64,000 bases of DNA from Streptomyces sp. NBC_00425 (GCF_036030735.1 NZ_CP107928.1:3720001-3784000), one strand, 5' to 3'. Counted from the first letter of the stretch, positions 8,671 through 18,164 are shown. The notes: generated by a model from the letters alone, not told the origin. Translations and numbers: made by a program.

Positions 8671-8852
8671 CGTGCGGCTCCCGGGGTGTGGGCGGTGGCC
8701 TGGGCCGCCGGGGCCGGGACTGCGGGGATCGAGGCTGCCGGGACGGGGGTTGCCGGGACGGGGGTTGCCGGGACGGGGGTTGCCGGGACGGGGGCGCCGG
8801 CGACCGCGGGTGCCCCGGTGGCTGCGGTCGCTCCGGATCGGGAGGTGGTCAT
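8667..8852 (-). CDS. Small Pro/Ala-rich repeat protein, coupled to the epimerase
   Basis: A 61-residue ORF starting at ATG 8852 with a good Shine-Dalgarno (GAAGGAG) 7 nt upstream. Its stop overlaps the epimerase start in an ATGA, which argues for real translation. The product is almost only Ala, Pro, Val, Gly and Thr and contains repeated VPATP units encoded by a 15-bp tandem repeat. There is no signal peptide or known domain. It may act as a linker-like peptide, or be translated only to couple the operon. Function unknown. Confidence 0.5.
   Translation of the reverse strand: MTTSRSGATAATGAPAVAGAPVPATPVPATPVPATPVPAASIPAVPAPAAQATAHTPGAAR
8734..8793. repeat. 15-bp tandem repeat, four units, inside the Pro/Ala-rich ORF
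   Basis: Units begin at 8734, 8749, 8764 and 8779 with consensus GTTGCCGGGACGGGG; the first differs by one base (GCTG). The length is a multiple of three, so copy-number change keeps the reading frame and alters the number of VPATP motifs. Confidence 0.9.
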
Positions 8853-8985
8853 CTGGTCTCTCCTTCGGGGGTGTTGCGGTGGGCTGCGGCGGAGTGCGCG
8901 GGCGTCGTGCGGTCGGGGCACGGTGGGGGATGCGCCGGGTGGGGTGGCCGCGGTGGCGGCGGGGTTCGGCGGGGGCGGGCTCGCG

Positions 8986-10365
8986 TCAGCACGGCTGGTC
9001 CGTTCCCGCGTGGGCCGAGGCCCGGGACAGCGTGCGGGCGGCATGGGCCAGGAGGGCCAGGGCCGCGCTGCCGCAGACGAGGAACGGAACGCCGCCCGGG
9101 CCCCAGGCGGTGACCAGGTCCTCCACGGGCACGGCCAGGAAGTCGCAGCCGGGCAGGCGGCCGGAGAAGACCGCGGCCGGGGCCAGCGCCTCGGCCGCGC
9201 CGGCCGTCCCGAGGACGACCGCGGGGGTGTGGGTGAAGCCGTGCACGATGAGCAGGCGGGCCAGGAAGAGCAGGCCGCCCAGTGTGAGGGTGTGGCCGTA
9301 TCCGGCGGTCTCGCCCAGGACGGCCGCGCTGAGCGCGGTCAGTGCGGCGAGCGCGCCCAGGAAGAGAACGAAGACGCCGAGCAGCAACGGCTGCACGGAG
9401 GCGGCGAACTCGTCGAGGCCGCGGCTGGCGTCCAGGCGGCGGCGGGCCCGGGTGGCAAGAAGGTGGGCGCACCAGGCGGCGGGGGCGCAGGCCAGGGTGA
9501 GGGCGAGCAGCGGAGCGGCGGCCACGGGCCAGGGACCGGCCGCCGTCCCGTCGGGCAGGCCGTCCGGGCCGCCGCCGACGGCGGCGCGCAGGAGGCTGTC
9601 GCCGAGCGCCGCGTAGGCGAGGAGCCAGCAGGTCCAGGCCTCCGTCCGGTGCGGGCCGGGGTGGGCGTCGCGGTGCGTGCCCAACGGCCCCCGGCGCAGC
9701 GCCGCGTGCATGGCGAGGACGACGGCGAGGAGGCCCGCGGCGGCGACGAGGAGAGCCGTGCGCCCGTGGGTGAGACGCACGCCGGTCACGGTGGCGGCGC
9801 ACAGGACGCCGGGCAGCAGGGTGAGCAGCGCCCAGTCCAGGCGGGGCCGCGGGGCGGCGGTGCGCGCGGCGAGCGGCGGCGCGTCCCCGTCGCGCGGGAC
9901 CCGGGCGTACATCTCCTCGGCGAGGGAGAAGACGTCCCGGTGCCGAAAGCGTGCGGCGGTACGGTCGGTGACCCCGTGGGCCTCCAGGGCGGCCGCGATC
10001 TCCAGCGGGTCGACGGCCCGTTCGCACAGTTCGCGGTGACGGTGCATCAGGGTCTTCACCGGGTCCACGCCGCCGCGGCGGGGCGCGGCCGGGCCCGGAC
10101 CGCCGGTCGCGGCGCCCTCGTCGGCGTGGACGCGGGAGCGGGAGCGGGCGCCGACGGCATCGCCGGCACCGCGAGCGGCACGCGCGTCGGCGCGACCGGG
10201 GATGCCCGCGGGGACCCCGTCGACGGCACCGGAAGTGGCGTCGGCACCGGAAGTGGCGTCGACGGCGGAAGTGGCGTCGGCGGCGGTGGCACCGGCAAGG
10301 GCACCGGCAGCGGAGCCGGCGTCACGGGGTGCTTCCGGTCGGTCCAGTTCGTCCAGCCCGCTCAT
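8986..10365 (-). CDS. Multi-pass membrane protein of the exopolysaccharide-like operon
   Basis: 459 residues from ATG 10365, whose ATGA overlaps the stop of the upstream glycosyltransferase. The first 70 residues are low-complexity (repeated AVDATSGADATSG-like units). A soluble segment with HRHRELCERAVDPLEIAAALEAHG-like helices follows; streptomycete homologues often carry a GVTDRTAARFRHRDVFSLAEE motif. From about residue 190 there are some seven or eight hydrophobic helices. The position next to a PelF-like transferase suggests a polysaccharide export or synthase-support role, like PelG or PelE by place rather than by recognisable homology. No function can be assigned directly. Confidence 0.75.
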   Translation of the reverse strand: MSGLDELDRPEAPRDAGSAAGALAGATAADATSAVDATSGADATSGAVDGVPAGIPGRADARAARGAGDAVGARSRSRVHADEGAATGGPGPAAPRRGGVDPVKTLMHRHRELCERAVDPLEIAAALEAHGVTDRTAARFRHRDVFSLAEEMYARVPRDGDAPPLAARTAAPRPRLDWALLTLLPGVLCAATVTGVRLTHGRTALLVAAAGLLAVVLAMHAALRRGPLGTHRDAHPGPHRTEAWTCWLLAYAALGDSLLRAAVGGGPDGLPDGTAAGPWPVAAAPLLALTLACAPAAWCAHLLATRARRRLDASRGLDEFAASVQPLLLGVFVLFLGALAALTALSAAVLGETAGYGHTLTLGGLLFLARLLIVHGFTHTPAVVLGTAGAAEALAPAAVFSGRLPGCDFLAVPVEDLVTAWGPGGVPFLVCGSAALALLAHAARTLSRASAHAGTDQPC

Positions 10366-12155
10366 CGTGCTCCCTCCGTCGCGGCGACCGGCGAGGCGTC
10401 CCGGCCCTGCGGACCCGTCGCCGCCCAGGCCGGGCCCGGGCGGGCGGTGACCGGTGCGCCCGGGCCGGTCCACAGGCCGGGCAGACAGGCCTCGGGCGGG
10501 ACGGCGAACGGTCGGGGGTCGCCGTCGTCGTCGAAGAGGAACCGACGCATCGGGGCCTGGGAGACGAGCTCGAGGTAGATGCCGTGGAACGCCGTGACGT
10601 TCTGCTCGACGGTGAACAGTTCGAGGGCGCGGGCGCGGGCTGCCGCGCCCAGACGTGCACGGCGCTCGGGGTCGTGCAGCAGCGCGGCGCAGGCGTCCGC
10701 GAGCGCCCGTGGGTTGCGCGGCGGGACGACCAGGCCGGTGCCTCCGATGACCTCGACCACCGCGCCGACGTCGGTCGACACGGTCGCCCGGCCGCAGAGC
10801 ATCGCTTCGACCAGGCCGACCGGGAAGCCCTCGACGACGCTGGACAGGACGACGACCGCCCCGGCCGCGTACGCCTCGGCGAGGGTGGCCGACTCCGGGC
10901 CGCCGATCTCCTCGAAGGACACCGGGTTGTCGCCGACGGCGTGCGGTCCGTCCGCCTCGTCGGGGAAGAGCTGGGCGGCCAGCATCCGGCAGTGGCCGAG
11001 GTAGGCCCGGCCCTCCTCGCCGGACGGCGCGCCGATGATCCGCAGCCGGGTGCGGGGTTCCCCCTTGCGGATCTCCGCGAAGGCGTGCAGCAGGGACACC
11101 AGGTCCTTCGCCGGTTCCACCCGGCCGACCCAGACCAGCGTGTGCGGGTCGGCGGTGTCCGGGGAGTCGCCCACCTCGGCGAAGCGGGACGTCTCCATGC
11201 CCGGGTAGACGGTGCGCAGTTTGGCGCGGTCGGCACCGCACCGCTCCTGCCAGCGGCGGGCGTGCGCGTTGCCGGGCGTGACGCACGCCGCCTGCCGGTA
11301 GACCTCGGCCGCGAGCCGGCCGTGGAAGGCGGCGAGCAGGGCCCGCACGGCGGGAGGGGCGGCGGGGGCGGACCGGGCGGACGGCGTGCTCCCGGGACCC
11401 GCCGGGGAGGCGCCCTGCCCCGAGCTCAGGTAGTGCGTGCGCAGCCTCACCCCGTACTCGGTGACCAGGAGCGGCACGTCGAAGAAGTGGCGTGCGAGGA
11501 GCCCGGGCAGGGCGGCCGGGCCGCCGGACGCGGCGTGGCAGACGTCGACCGCGCCGAGGCCTCGGCCGCCCTCGTCGCCCTGGTCGTCGTACCAGTCGAG
11601 CGAGAGGGGGCGCAGGGCGCTTTCGAGGTGCGCGGCGACGGCGAGCAGATCGGGTACGCGCGCCTCGCGCGCCGTGCGCAGCGCGCCGGGCGCGCGGCAG
11701 GCCCGCTCCAGGGCGCGCACGGCGCCCTCCGAGCGGAGTGCTCCCACCAGGCCGCCCTCGTCGCGGGCGAGTTCGGCGAGGCCGTACAGCGCGGTGGCGA
11801 AACGGTCCGCCTGAGTGGTCGGCGCGGCCTCCGGGAGGGCGACCGCGTCCGAGGGGTCCGCCTCGCACAGGGCGGCCGCCAGTTCCCCGTAGGACTCGGC
11901 GAAACGCCGGCGCGCACGCCGGCCGTGCACCACCCCGTCGTCCTGCGCCGTCCACATCGGTGCGGTGCGCACGCGGCTGACCTGCGGCGGCAACGCGACC
12001 CAGCCGGCGCCCTCCTGGTCTTCGGTCCGGCTGAGCGCGTACACCTCGAACTGGTGCTGCCCGAGCCCGCGCACGAGCCGGTCGCACCAGAGTCCGGCAT
12101 CACCGCTCACATACGGATAGCCACCCTCCGTCAGCAGTCCGATGCGCACGCGCAC
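10362..12155 (-). CDS. DUF3492/PelF-like GT4 family glycosyltransferase
   Basis: 597 residues. I chose GTG 12155 because GGGAG lies 7 nt upstream and the protein then opens with the family-typical RIGLLTEGGYPYVSGDAGLW. The N-terminal half is the DUF3492 domain; the C-terminal half is a GT-B Rossmann domain with LVWVGRVEPAKDLVSLLHAF and the GT4 donor-site motif VEGFPVGLVEAM. PelF in Pseudomonas and Bacillus polymerises Pel polysaccharide from a UDP-sugar in the cytoplasm. Here the gene heads an operon with a membrane protein, an epimerase and a spherulin-4 protein, all with overlapping or close junctions. Polysaccharide identity is inference. Confidence 0.9.
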   Translation of the reverse strand: MRVRIGLLTEGGYPYVSGDAGLWCDRLVRGLGQHQFEVYALSRTEDQEGAGWVALPPQVSRVRTAPMWTAQDDGVVHGRRARRRFAESYGELAAALCEADPSDAVALPEAAPTTQADRFATALYGLAELARDEGGLVGALRSEGAVRALERACRAPGALRTAREARVPDLLAVAAHLESALRPLSLDWYDDQGDEGGRGLGAVDVCHAASGGPAALPGLLARHFFDVPLLVTEYGVRLRTHYLSSGQGASPAGPGSTPSARSAPAAPPAVRALLAAFHGRLAAEVYRQAACVTPGNAHARRWQERCGADRAKLRTVYPGMETSRFAEVGDSPDTADPHTLVWVGRVEPAKDLVSLLHAFAEIRKGEPRTRLRIIGAPSGEEGRAYLGHCRMLAAQLFPDEADGPHAVGDNPVSFEEIGGPESATLAEAYAAGAVVVLSSVVEGFPVGLVEAMLCGRATVSTDVGAVVEVIGGTGLVVPPRNPRALADACAALLHDPERRARLGAAARARALELFTVEQNVTAFHGIYLELVSQAPMRRFLFDDDGDPRPFAVPPEACLPGLWTGPGAPVTARPGPAWAATGPQGRDASPVAATEGAR

Positions 12156-12337
12156 TCCCGATCTCCCGTTTGGTGAGCCGTCGTTGACCCGGCGGCTCGC
12201 AGCGGGAAGAACGTATGCGGACAAGGCGGTGGCGCGACGGACGGTTGTCCGTCGCGCCACCAAAAGGGGTGAACGGTCGTAACTTTCCCGTGCGGGTCGC
12301 GTTCGGTCGCGCTAAGAGATCATCCGACTGCGCAACG

Positions 12338-14035
12338 TCACGCCGCGTGTCCGGGGACGGCACCCGTTCGCGCCGTGCGCCGCTCCGCGCGTCTGCGGGC
12401 GGCGACCGCCGGGTCGAGAGCCGGCACGGCGGCCAGGAGCTGCCTGGTGTACGGATCGCCCGGTCTCCCGTACACCTCGTCGGCGGGCCCCTCCTCGACG
12501 ACGCGCCCGTGCCGCATCACCGCGACCCGGTCGCTGACCTGGCGGACCACGGCGAGGTCGTGGGCGACGAAGACGAGCGCCAGGCCGAGCTCCCGCTGCA
12601 GCTCGCCGAGCAGCGCGACGACCTGGGCCTGCGTCGTCACGTCGAGCGCGGAGACCGGTTCGTCGCAGACGATGACGCGCGGGTCGGCCGCGAGCGCCCG
12701 GGCGATGCCCACGCGCTGACGCTGACCGCCGCTGAACTCGTGCGGGTAGCGGTCGTGGTGCGCCGCCTCGAGCCCCACGCGCTCCAGCAGTTCCGCCACG
12801 CGCCCCCTGATCAGCGTCTCGTCGCGATCGCCCCGCGCGCGCAGCGGGTCGGCGATGGACTCCCCCACGCTGCGGCGGGGATTGAGGGAGGAAACGGGGT
12901 CCTGGAAGACCATCTGGACGGCCGGGTTCACCCCCGACGACGCCTTCCCCTCGTACCGGACCTCGCCCTCCGTCGGCTCCAGCAGGCCGACCAGCATCCG
13001 GCCGAGCGTCGTCTTGCCGCTGCCGCTCTCCCCCACCACGCCGAGGGTCTCGCCGCGGCGGACCGTCAGCGACACGCCGTCCACCGCCGCGATCGACCGC
13101 TTCCCGCGCCCGAACGCGCGCCGCAGCCCCGTCGCCTCCAGAACGACGTCCCCCGCGGGCGCGTCCACGTCCGGGGGCACGTCCTCGCCAGGGGGCACGT
13201 CCACCTCCGCACCGGACCCGTCCGCACCGGGCGTGCCCACGCGGGACACCGCCGCGCGGGGCACGTCCACGCGCGGCACGGCCCGCAGCAGGGCGCGGGT
13301 GTACGCCTCCGTCGGCGCGGCCAGCACGGATCCCGCCGGTCCCTGCTCGACGACCCGTCCATGGCGCATGACCAGGACCTCGTCGACGCTCTCCGCGGCC
13401 ACGCCCACGTCGTGCGTGACCAGCAGCAGCCCCATGCCGGTCTCCTCGCGCAGCGTGTGCAGCAGGTCGAGGATCTGGGCCTGGACGGTCACGTCCAGCG
13501 CGGTGGTCGGCTCGTCGGCGATCAGCAGGTCGGGCTCGCAGGCCAGCGCCATGGCGATGAGGGCGCGCTGGCGCATCCCGCCGCTGAACTCGTGCGGACG
13601 CGACCTGGACCGGCGGGCCGCGTCCGCGATGCCGACCCGGTCCAGCACCTCCACCGCACGCGCGCGTGCCGCGCGGCGCGACACACGCGCGTGCACGCGA
13701 TGCACCTCGGCGATCTGGTCGCCGATCGCGTGGTAGGGGTCGAGGGAGGACAGCGGGTCCTGGAAGACCATCGCCGCGCCACCGCCGCGCAGCCGCCGCA
13801 GTTCCTCGTCGGACGCGGTCAGGACGTCGGTCCCTGCGACGCGTACCGAGCCGCCGACGGCGGCGCCCGTGCCCCGGTGCAGCCCCAGCAGCGCCGAGGC
13901 GACCGTGGACTTGCCGGAACCGGACTCGCCGACCAGGCCGAGGGCGGCGCCCTGCGCCAGCCGGAAGGAGAGGCCGTCGACGGCGCGAAGGGCGCCGAAT
14001 CCGACCGTCAGGTCCGTGACTTCCACCAGGCTCAT
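12338..14035 (-). CDS. Oligopeptide-type ABC transporter, fused dual ATPase
   Basis: 565 residues from ATG 14035 (ATGA overlap with the permease stop). Two complete nucleotide-binding domains are fused, equivalent to OppD and OppF. Domain 1: Walker [10 protein letters not shown], signature FSGGMRQRA, Walker [13 protein letters not shown]. Domain 2: [31 protein letters not shown] Pro/Asp-rich linker of about 45 residues joins them. It powers import of peptides or related solutes bound by the lipoprotein at the operon head. It is the last gene of the four-gene operon. Confidence 0.93.
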   Translation of the reverse strand: MSLVEVTDLTVGFGALRAVDGLSFRLAQGAALGLVGESGSGKSTVASALLGLHRGTGAAVGGSVRVAGTDVLTASDEELRRLRGGGAAMVFQDPLSSLDPYHAIGDQIAEVHRVHARVSRRAARARAVEVLDRVGIADAARRSRSRPHEFSGGMRQRALIAMALACEPDLLIADEPTTALDVTVQAQILDLLHTLREETGMGLLLVTHDVGVAAESVDEVLVMRHGRVVEQGPAGSVLAAPTEAYTRALLRAVPRVDVPRAAVSRVGTPGADGSGAEVDVPPGEDVPPDVDAPAGDVVLEATGLRRAFGRGKRSIAAVDGVSLTVRRGETLGVVGESGSGKTTLGRMLVGLLEPTEGEVRYEGKASSGVNPAVQMVFQDPVSSLNPRRSVGESIADPLRARGDRDETLIRGRVAELLERVGLEAAHHDRYPHEFSGGQRQRVGIARALAADPRVIVCDEPVSALDVTTQAQVVALLGELQRELGLALVFVAHDLAVVRQVSDRVAVMRHGRVVEEGPADEVYGRPGDPYTRQLLAAVPALDPAVAARRRAERRTARTGAVPGHAA

Positions 14036-15138
14036 GCCAGCACCACCCGTCGGTCGGCCACCGCGTACAGGACGTCCGCGACGGCGTTGGCGAGGACCAC
14101 GAAGAAGCCGATGACCAGGACCATCCCGACGACCACCGGCAGGTCGACGACGGTGACCGCGTGCACCAGCTCCTGTCCGATGCCGGGGAGCCCGAACAGG
14201 GTCTCGGTGAGCACCGCGCCGCCGACCGCGGAGCCGAAGTTGTTGGCGTTCAGCGCGATGACCGGCGCGACGGCCCCGCGCAGCGCGTGTCGCCCGATGA
14301 TCGAACGCTCGCCGACGCCGTACGCGCGGAAGGTGCGGATGTGGTCCTCGGCGAGGGTCTCCAGCATCGACGAGCGGGTCAGCCGGGCGAACGACGCGGC
14401 CTCGATGAGGGCGAGCGAGAGCCAGGGCAGGAGCAGGTTCCAGGCCCACTGTTCGGGATCGTCGGCGAGGTTCACGTACTGCGGGAACGGCAGCAGGCGC
14501 AGTTCGCCGCAGACGACGATCATCAGGATGAGGCCGATCACGAAGACGGGCGTGGCGGTGCCGGCCAGGGTGACGGCGGTCAGCGCGCGCTCGGTGAAGC
14601 GGCCGCGTCGCCAGGCCGACAGCACCCCGGCGCCCACGCCGAGGACGAGCCACAGCACCATCGCCCCGGACACGAGCGAGAGACTCACCGGCAGTTTGGC
14701 CAGGATCAGCTGCGTGACCTGCTGGTCGCTCTGGTACGACAGCCCGAGGCAGGGCGCCGCGCAGTGCTCCGCCGAGGTGCCCGTGGAGTAGTCCTGGCCG
14801 GCGACCAGGCCCTCCAGGAAGTGCCCGTAGCGCACGTACAGCGGGTCGTCGAGGTGCAGTTGCAGCGCCACCTGGTGCACCTGCTCCGGCGAGCAGCGCG
14901 GGCCGCAGGTGATCTGGGCGACGTCGCCGGGAGTGACGTAGAAGACGACGTAGACGATCACCGAGATGGCGAGCAGGGTGAGCACCGTGCCGACGGTCCG
15001 GCGGAGCACGAAGCCGCCCAGACCGGCCGTGCCCACGGACCTGCCGAGTCCCTTGAGGCGGTTGGGGCTCTTGAAGCGGTTGAAGCCGTAGGAGCGGTCG
15101 ACGCTCCGGGAGCGGTCGAGGCCTTTGGAGCCGTTCAC
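14032..15138 (-). CDS. ABC transporter permease (DppB/OppB type) with repeat-bearing N-terminal tail
   Basis: 368 residues. GTG 15138 has GGAAGGAGG 7 nt upstream and overlaps the preceding stop by 4 nt. The N-terminal roughly 35 residues are an unusual Ser/Arg/Gly tail built from hexapeptide-like units (GLDRSR, SVDRSY, GFNRFK, SPNRLK), encoded by an 18-bp tandem repeat. Six membrane segments and the EAA loop (ETLAEDHIRTFRAYGVGERS) follow. The first periplasmic loop carries two Cys in CGPRC. It forms the import channel with the next permease. Confidence 0.9.
   Translation of the reverse strand: MNGSKGLDRSRSVDRSYGFNRFKSPNRLKGLGRSVGTAGLGGFVLRRTVGTVLTLLAISVIVYVVFYVTPGDVAQITCGPRCSPEQVHQVALQLHLDDPLYVRYGHFLEGLVAGQDYSTGTSAEHCAAPCLGLSYQSDQQVTQLILAKLPVSLSLVSGAMVLWLVLGVGAGVLSAWRRGRFTERALTAVTLAGTATPVFVIGLILMIVVCGELRLLPFPQYVNLADDPEQWAWNLLLPWLSLALIEAASFARLTRSSMLETLAEDHIRTFRAYGVGERSIIGRHALRGAVAPVIALNANNFGSAVGGAVLTETLFGLPGIGQELVHAVTVVDLPVVVGMVLVIGFFVVLANAVADVLYAVADRRVVLA
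15055..15126. repeat. 18-bp in-frame tandem repeat, four units, in permease N terminus
   Basis: Degenerate units start at 15055, 15073, 15091 and 15109 with core GGAGCGGTCGA or GAAGCGGTTGA; a partial fifth begins at 15127. Each unit encodes six residues of the basic N-terminal tail on the reverse strand. Confidence 0.75.
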
Positions 15139-16178
15139 GACGACGCCTCCTTCCGGGCGGCGGCCGCCCTGTTCTCCCGGCGGCGTCCCGTCCCCACGCG
15201 GAGTCGGGAGGCCGCGCGCGGGTCGAGGGCCGTCCGCACGCCGTCGCCGAGGACGGTGAGGGCGAGGACGGTCACGAAGAGTGCGCCGGCGGGCAGCAGC
15301 AGGTACTGCGGTGCGGCCTGGTACCAGACGTCGGCGGCGGTGAGCATCTGCCCCCAGGACGGCGTGGGCGGCTTCACTCCGACACCGAGGAAGGACAGGG
15401 CGGCCTCGACGGTGATGTTCTGCGGCACGAGCAGGGCCGCGTAGGTGATGACGGGACCGGCGAGGCCCGGCAGCAGCTCGCGGCGGGCGATCCGCCACGA
15501 GCCCCAGCCGCTGAGGCGGGCCGCGGACACATGATCGAGGTTCTTGAGGGTGAGCGTCTGGGCGCGCACGACCTTGGCGATGTTGCCCCAGGAGATCAGG
15601 CCGATCACCAGGGTGACCAGCAGGGGCCGCGGGAAGCTCGCCGGGACGATCGCGAGCAGCGCCAACGACATGATCATCAGCGGCAGCGCGACGAAGACGT
15701 CCGTGATCCGGCTCAGCAGTTGGTCGACCCATCGGTTGCCGAGCGCGGAGGCGATGCCCAGGGTGACGCCGATGGCGACCTGGATGACCGTCGCGGCCAG
15801 CGCGACGCCCAGCGAGACCCGCGCGCCGTGCACGAGCCGGGCGAACAGGTCGCGGCCGGTCTGCGGTTCCACGCCGAGCCAGTGCTCGCCGCTGACGCCG
15901 CCGAGCGGACCGATGGGCACGCCCCCGCGCGCGGAGTCGATCAGGGAGGGGTGGTAGGTGGTCGGGTCCTGGCCCTCGAGGGCGGTGAGCAGCGGCGCGG
16001 CGAGCGCGACCAGGACGAGCAGCGCGACGACGACCGCCGCGACGAGGGCGGCGCGCTGCGCCCGCAGGCGCCGCCAGAACTGGCGGGCCCCCGAGGCTCC
16101 GGGGACGGACGCGGGGTCCGTCCCGGGAGCCCGGACGGCGACGGCCTCGACGGCCGCCTGGGTGGCTGTCTCGCTCAC
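15135..16178 (-). CDS. ABC transporter permease (DppC/OppC type)
   Basis: 347 residues from GTG 16178. The N-terminal cytoplasmic stretch and first helix (ALVAAVVVALLVLVALAAPL) match the OppC N-terminal domain. The large first outer loop, five more helices and the EAA motif near HVSAARLSGWGSWRIARREL are as expected. It pairs with the downstream permease. The start lies 4 nt after the binding-protein stop; the stop overlaps the next start as GTGA. Confidence 0.9.
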   Translation of the reverse strand: MSETATQAAVEAVAVRAPGTDPASVPGASGARQFWRRLRAQRAALVAAVVVALLVLVALAAPLLTALEGQDPTTYHPSLIDSARGGVPIGPLGGVSGEHWLGVEPQTGRDLFARLVHGARVSLGVALAATVIQVAIGVTLGIASALGNRWVDQLLSRITDVFVALPLMIMSLALLAIVPASFPRPLLVTLVIGLISWGNIAKVVRAQTLTLKNLDHVSAARLSGWGSWRIARRELLPGLAGPVITYAALLVPQNITVEAALSFLGVGVKPPTPSWGQMLTAADVWYQAAPQYLLLPAGALFVTVLALTVLGDGVRTALDPRAASRLRVGTGRRRENRAAAARKEASS

Positions 16179-16182
16179 GGTG

Positions 16183-17901
16183 CTACTTCACCGCGACCTG
16201 CGAGGGGTCCAGGACGCCGTCCCAGTCGCTGATGACGATGCCGCGGACGTCCTCGCCGTAGAGCCGCTTGTAGACGGGGTGGAACAGCGGGACGGTCAGG
16301 GCCTGTCCGCCGATCTTCTCGTCCAGGGCGCCCCACCTCTTGGCGGCGGCCTGGAGGTCGGTCAGCTTGTTGATCGCGTCGATCTCGGCGTTGACCGCCT
16401 TGTCGTCGAGGAGGCCCGTGTTGAAGTTCGCGCCGTCCTCGACGATCTGCCGGCCGTCGAAGATCGGGGCGAGGAACGGACCGCCGGACGGCCAGTCGGC
16501 GCCCCAGTGGGCGAGGAAGAAGCCGGGCTCGGTCTTCACGTCGTGGATCGTGTCGGAGTAGTCGTTGTCCTCGAGACCCTTCAGTTCGACGGTGATGCCG
16601 GCCTTCTTGAGCGCGTCCTGCACCGCGGTCGCGATCTCGGGGCTGGTCTCGAAGTCCTGGTTGTTGGAATGGGTGAGCGTGATGGTCAGTCCGTTCGGGT
16701 GGCCGGCCGCCTTCAGCAGTTCCCTCGCCTTGGCCGCGTCGCCGGTCTTCCCGGCCGGGAACAGGTCGTAGGGCCGGTAGCCGAAGGACTTCTGGTTCGG
16801 CAGGAAGGTGGTGGCGGCCTCGGCGAGCGAGGACCCGCCGGCCGCGTTGACCACCGACGAACGGTCGACGGCGTACGCGATCGCCTGCCGGACGCGGATG
16901 TCGTCGAAGGGCTTCACCTTGGGGTTGAACGCGAGGTAATTGGTGTAGCCGAAGCGGCCGGTGCCGACCCGCGCGGCGAGCTTGCCGTCGCCGCTGACCT
17001 TCGCGAGCTCGGCCGGGCCGAGGTTGGTGTCCGTGGTGATGGCGGCGGCGTCCGCCCCCTGGGACGCGGACAGCCGCTGGTTGATCACGGAGGAGTCGAG
17101 CCCGGACCGTACGTCGATCCTGTCGGGGTACGCCTTGCGCTCGGCGTCCGTCTTCGCGGACCAGTGGGTGTTGCGCTCCAGGGTGAGCCGCTCGCCGTCG
17201 TTCTCGTTCCTGACGACCTTGTAGGGGCCGGACGAGACCGGGTGCTCCTCGTACTTGGTGCCGGTGTCCTTGGCCTTCGGCACCGGCGCGAACTGGGTCT
17301 GGGTGGCCAGGTAGGGGAACTCGCCCTCGGGCTTGTTCAGGTGGAAGACGATCGTGCGGCTGTCCGGCGTCTCGATGGAGGCGAGCCCCTCGGGGTCCTT
17401 GTACGGCCCCTGGTATCCGGCCGCGCCGACCAGCCAGTCCCTCAGGTAGGGGGCGCCGCCGGACAGCTCGGGTGCGAAGGACCGCTCGATGCCGTACTTG
17501 ACGTCGGCCGAGGTGATCGCGGTCCCGTCCTCGTACTTCAGGCCCTCCTTGAGGGTGTACGTCCACACGGTGGCGTCCGCGTTGGGGCGCCCGGTGTCGG
17601 TGGCGAGGTCGGGTACGACCTTCGCGCCGGCGGCGCCGTTCTCGCGGTTGCGGGTGGTGAGGGTGCGGAAGACCAGGGAGGGCACCTTGCCGCCGCCGGA
17701 GGTGTAGAGACGCGCCGGGTCGAAGTCCTGCTGCGGGTTGCGGTTGAGGATCGTGAGGGTGCCGCCCCGGTGGGGCGTGGCGTCGCCCGCGGAGGCCTTG
17801 GCATCGTTGTCAGCCGGCCCGCAGGCGGCGGCGCCCGCTGCCACGACCAGGCTGACGGATGCCGCGGCCACGCGGCGCGTTGTGCGGGACGGTTGACGCA
17901 T
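16183..17901 (-). CDS. ABC transporter substrate-binding lipoprotein, peptide family 5
   Basis: 572 residues from ATG 17901. A lipoprotein signal ends at AGAAAC, anchoring it at the outer face of the membrane. The mature part has family-5 features: GGTLTILNRNPQQDFDPARL, LKYEDGTAITSADVKYGIER and a C-terminal lobe ending in DWDGVLDPSQVAVK. It should bind peptides, peptide-like siderophores or nickel/glutathione-type ligands. A 30-codon peptide gene with its own promoter lies 170 bp upstream and may control this operon. Exact ligand unknown. Confidence 0.92.
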   Translation of the reverse strand: MRQPSRTTRRVAAASVSLVVAAGAAACGPADNDAKASAGDATPHRGGTLTILNRNPQQDFDPARLYTSGGGKVPSLVFRTLTTRNRENGAAGAKVVPDLATDTGRPNADATVWTYTLKEGLKYEDGTAITSADVKYGIERSFAPELSGGAPYLRDWLVGAAGYQGPYKDPEGLASIETPDSRTIVFHLNKPEGEFPYLATQTQFAPVPKAKDTGTKYEEHPVSSGPYKVVRNENDGERLTLERNTHWSAKTDAERKAYPDRIDVRSGLDSSVINQRLSASQGADAAAITTDTNLGPAELAKVSGDGKLAARVGTGRFGYTNYLAFNPKVKPFDDIRVRQAIAYAVDRSSVVNAAGGSSLAEAATTFLPNQKSFGYRPYDLFPAGKTGDAAKARELLKAAGHPNGLTITLTHSNNQDFETSPEIATAVQDALKKAGITVELKGLEDNDYSDTIHDVKTEPGFFLAHWGADWPSGGPFLAPIFDGRQIVEDGANFNTGLLDDKAVNAEIDAINKLTDLQAAAKRWGALDEKIGGQALTVPLFHPVYKRLYGEDVRGIVISDWDGVLDPSQVAVK

Positions 17902-18071
17902 CGAAATACGACCTCTCGAATGATGAGACGAACTGACAAGGGATGAGACATGCGGAAGCGGACGTCCGCCCGGGCGTCAGGTCGTCGAGAGAGCCGTGGA
18001 CGCCTCATGCGCGGGCATGAGGCGGCACGGACGAGAAGCAGGGGTCGCGACGCGAACGCCAGAGGCGGGCG

Positions 18072-18164
18072 TCAGCTACAGAGAATGTCGGCCACGCAGA
18101 GGGTGGTCACACCGATGAGCGCCAGCTCGATGGCGGCGCGCGCAGAGGTGGGACGGGGCGACAT
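18072..18164 (-). CDS. 30-residue putative leader peptide upstream of the ABC operon
   Basis: ATG 18164 to TGA 18072 encodes a 30-residue peptide that begins MSPRPTSARAA and ends LCVADILCS. No Shine-Dalgarno precedes it. Instead TTGACA-N17-CATATT sits so that transcription would start at or next to the ATG, so the mRNA is probably leaderless. Streptomyces transporter operons often carry such small leaderless leader-peptide genes. Two Cys codons lie near the end, which would suit cysteine-responsive attenuation, but this is inference. An alternative is a secreted signal peptide: the central part is hydrophobic. Confidence 0.55.
   Translation of the reverse strand: MSPRPTSARAAIELALIGVTTLCVADILCS

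Noticed and set aside
8734..8793. Short tandem repeats mistaken for a CRISPR array
   Set aside because: Units are directly adjacent with no spacers, and no cas genes are present. Same applies to the 12-, 18-, 35- and 25-34 bp arrays.
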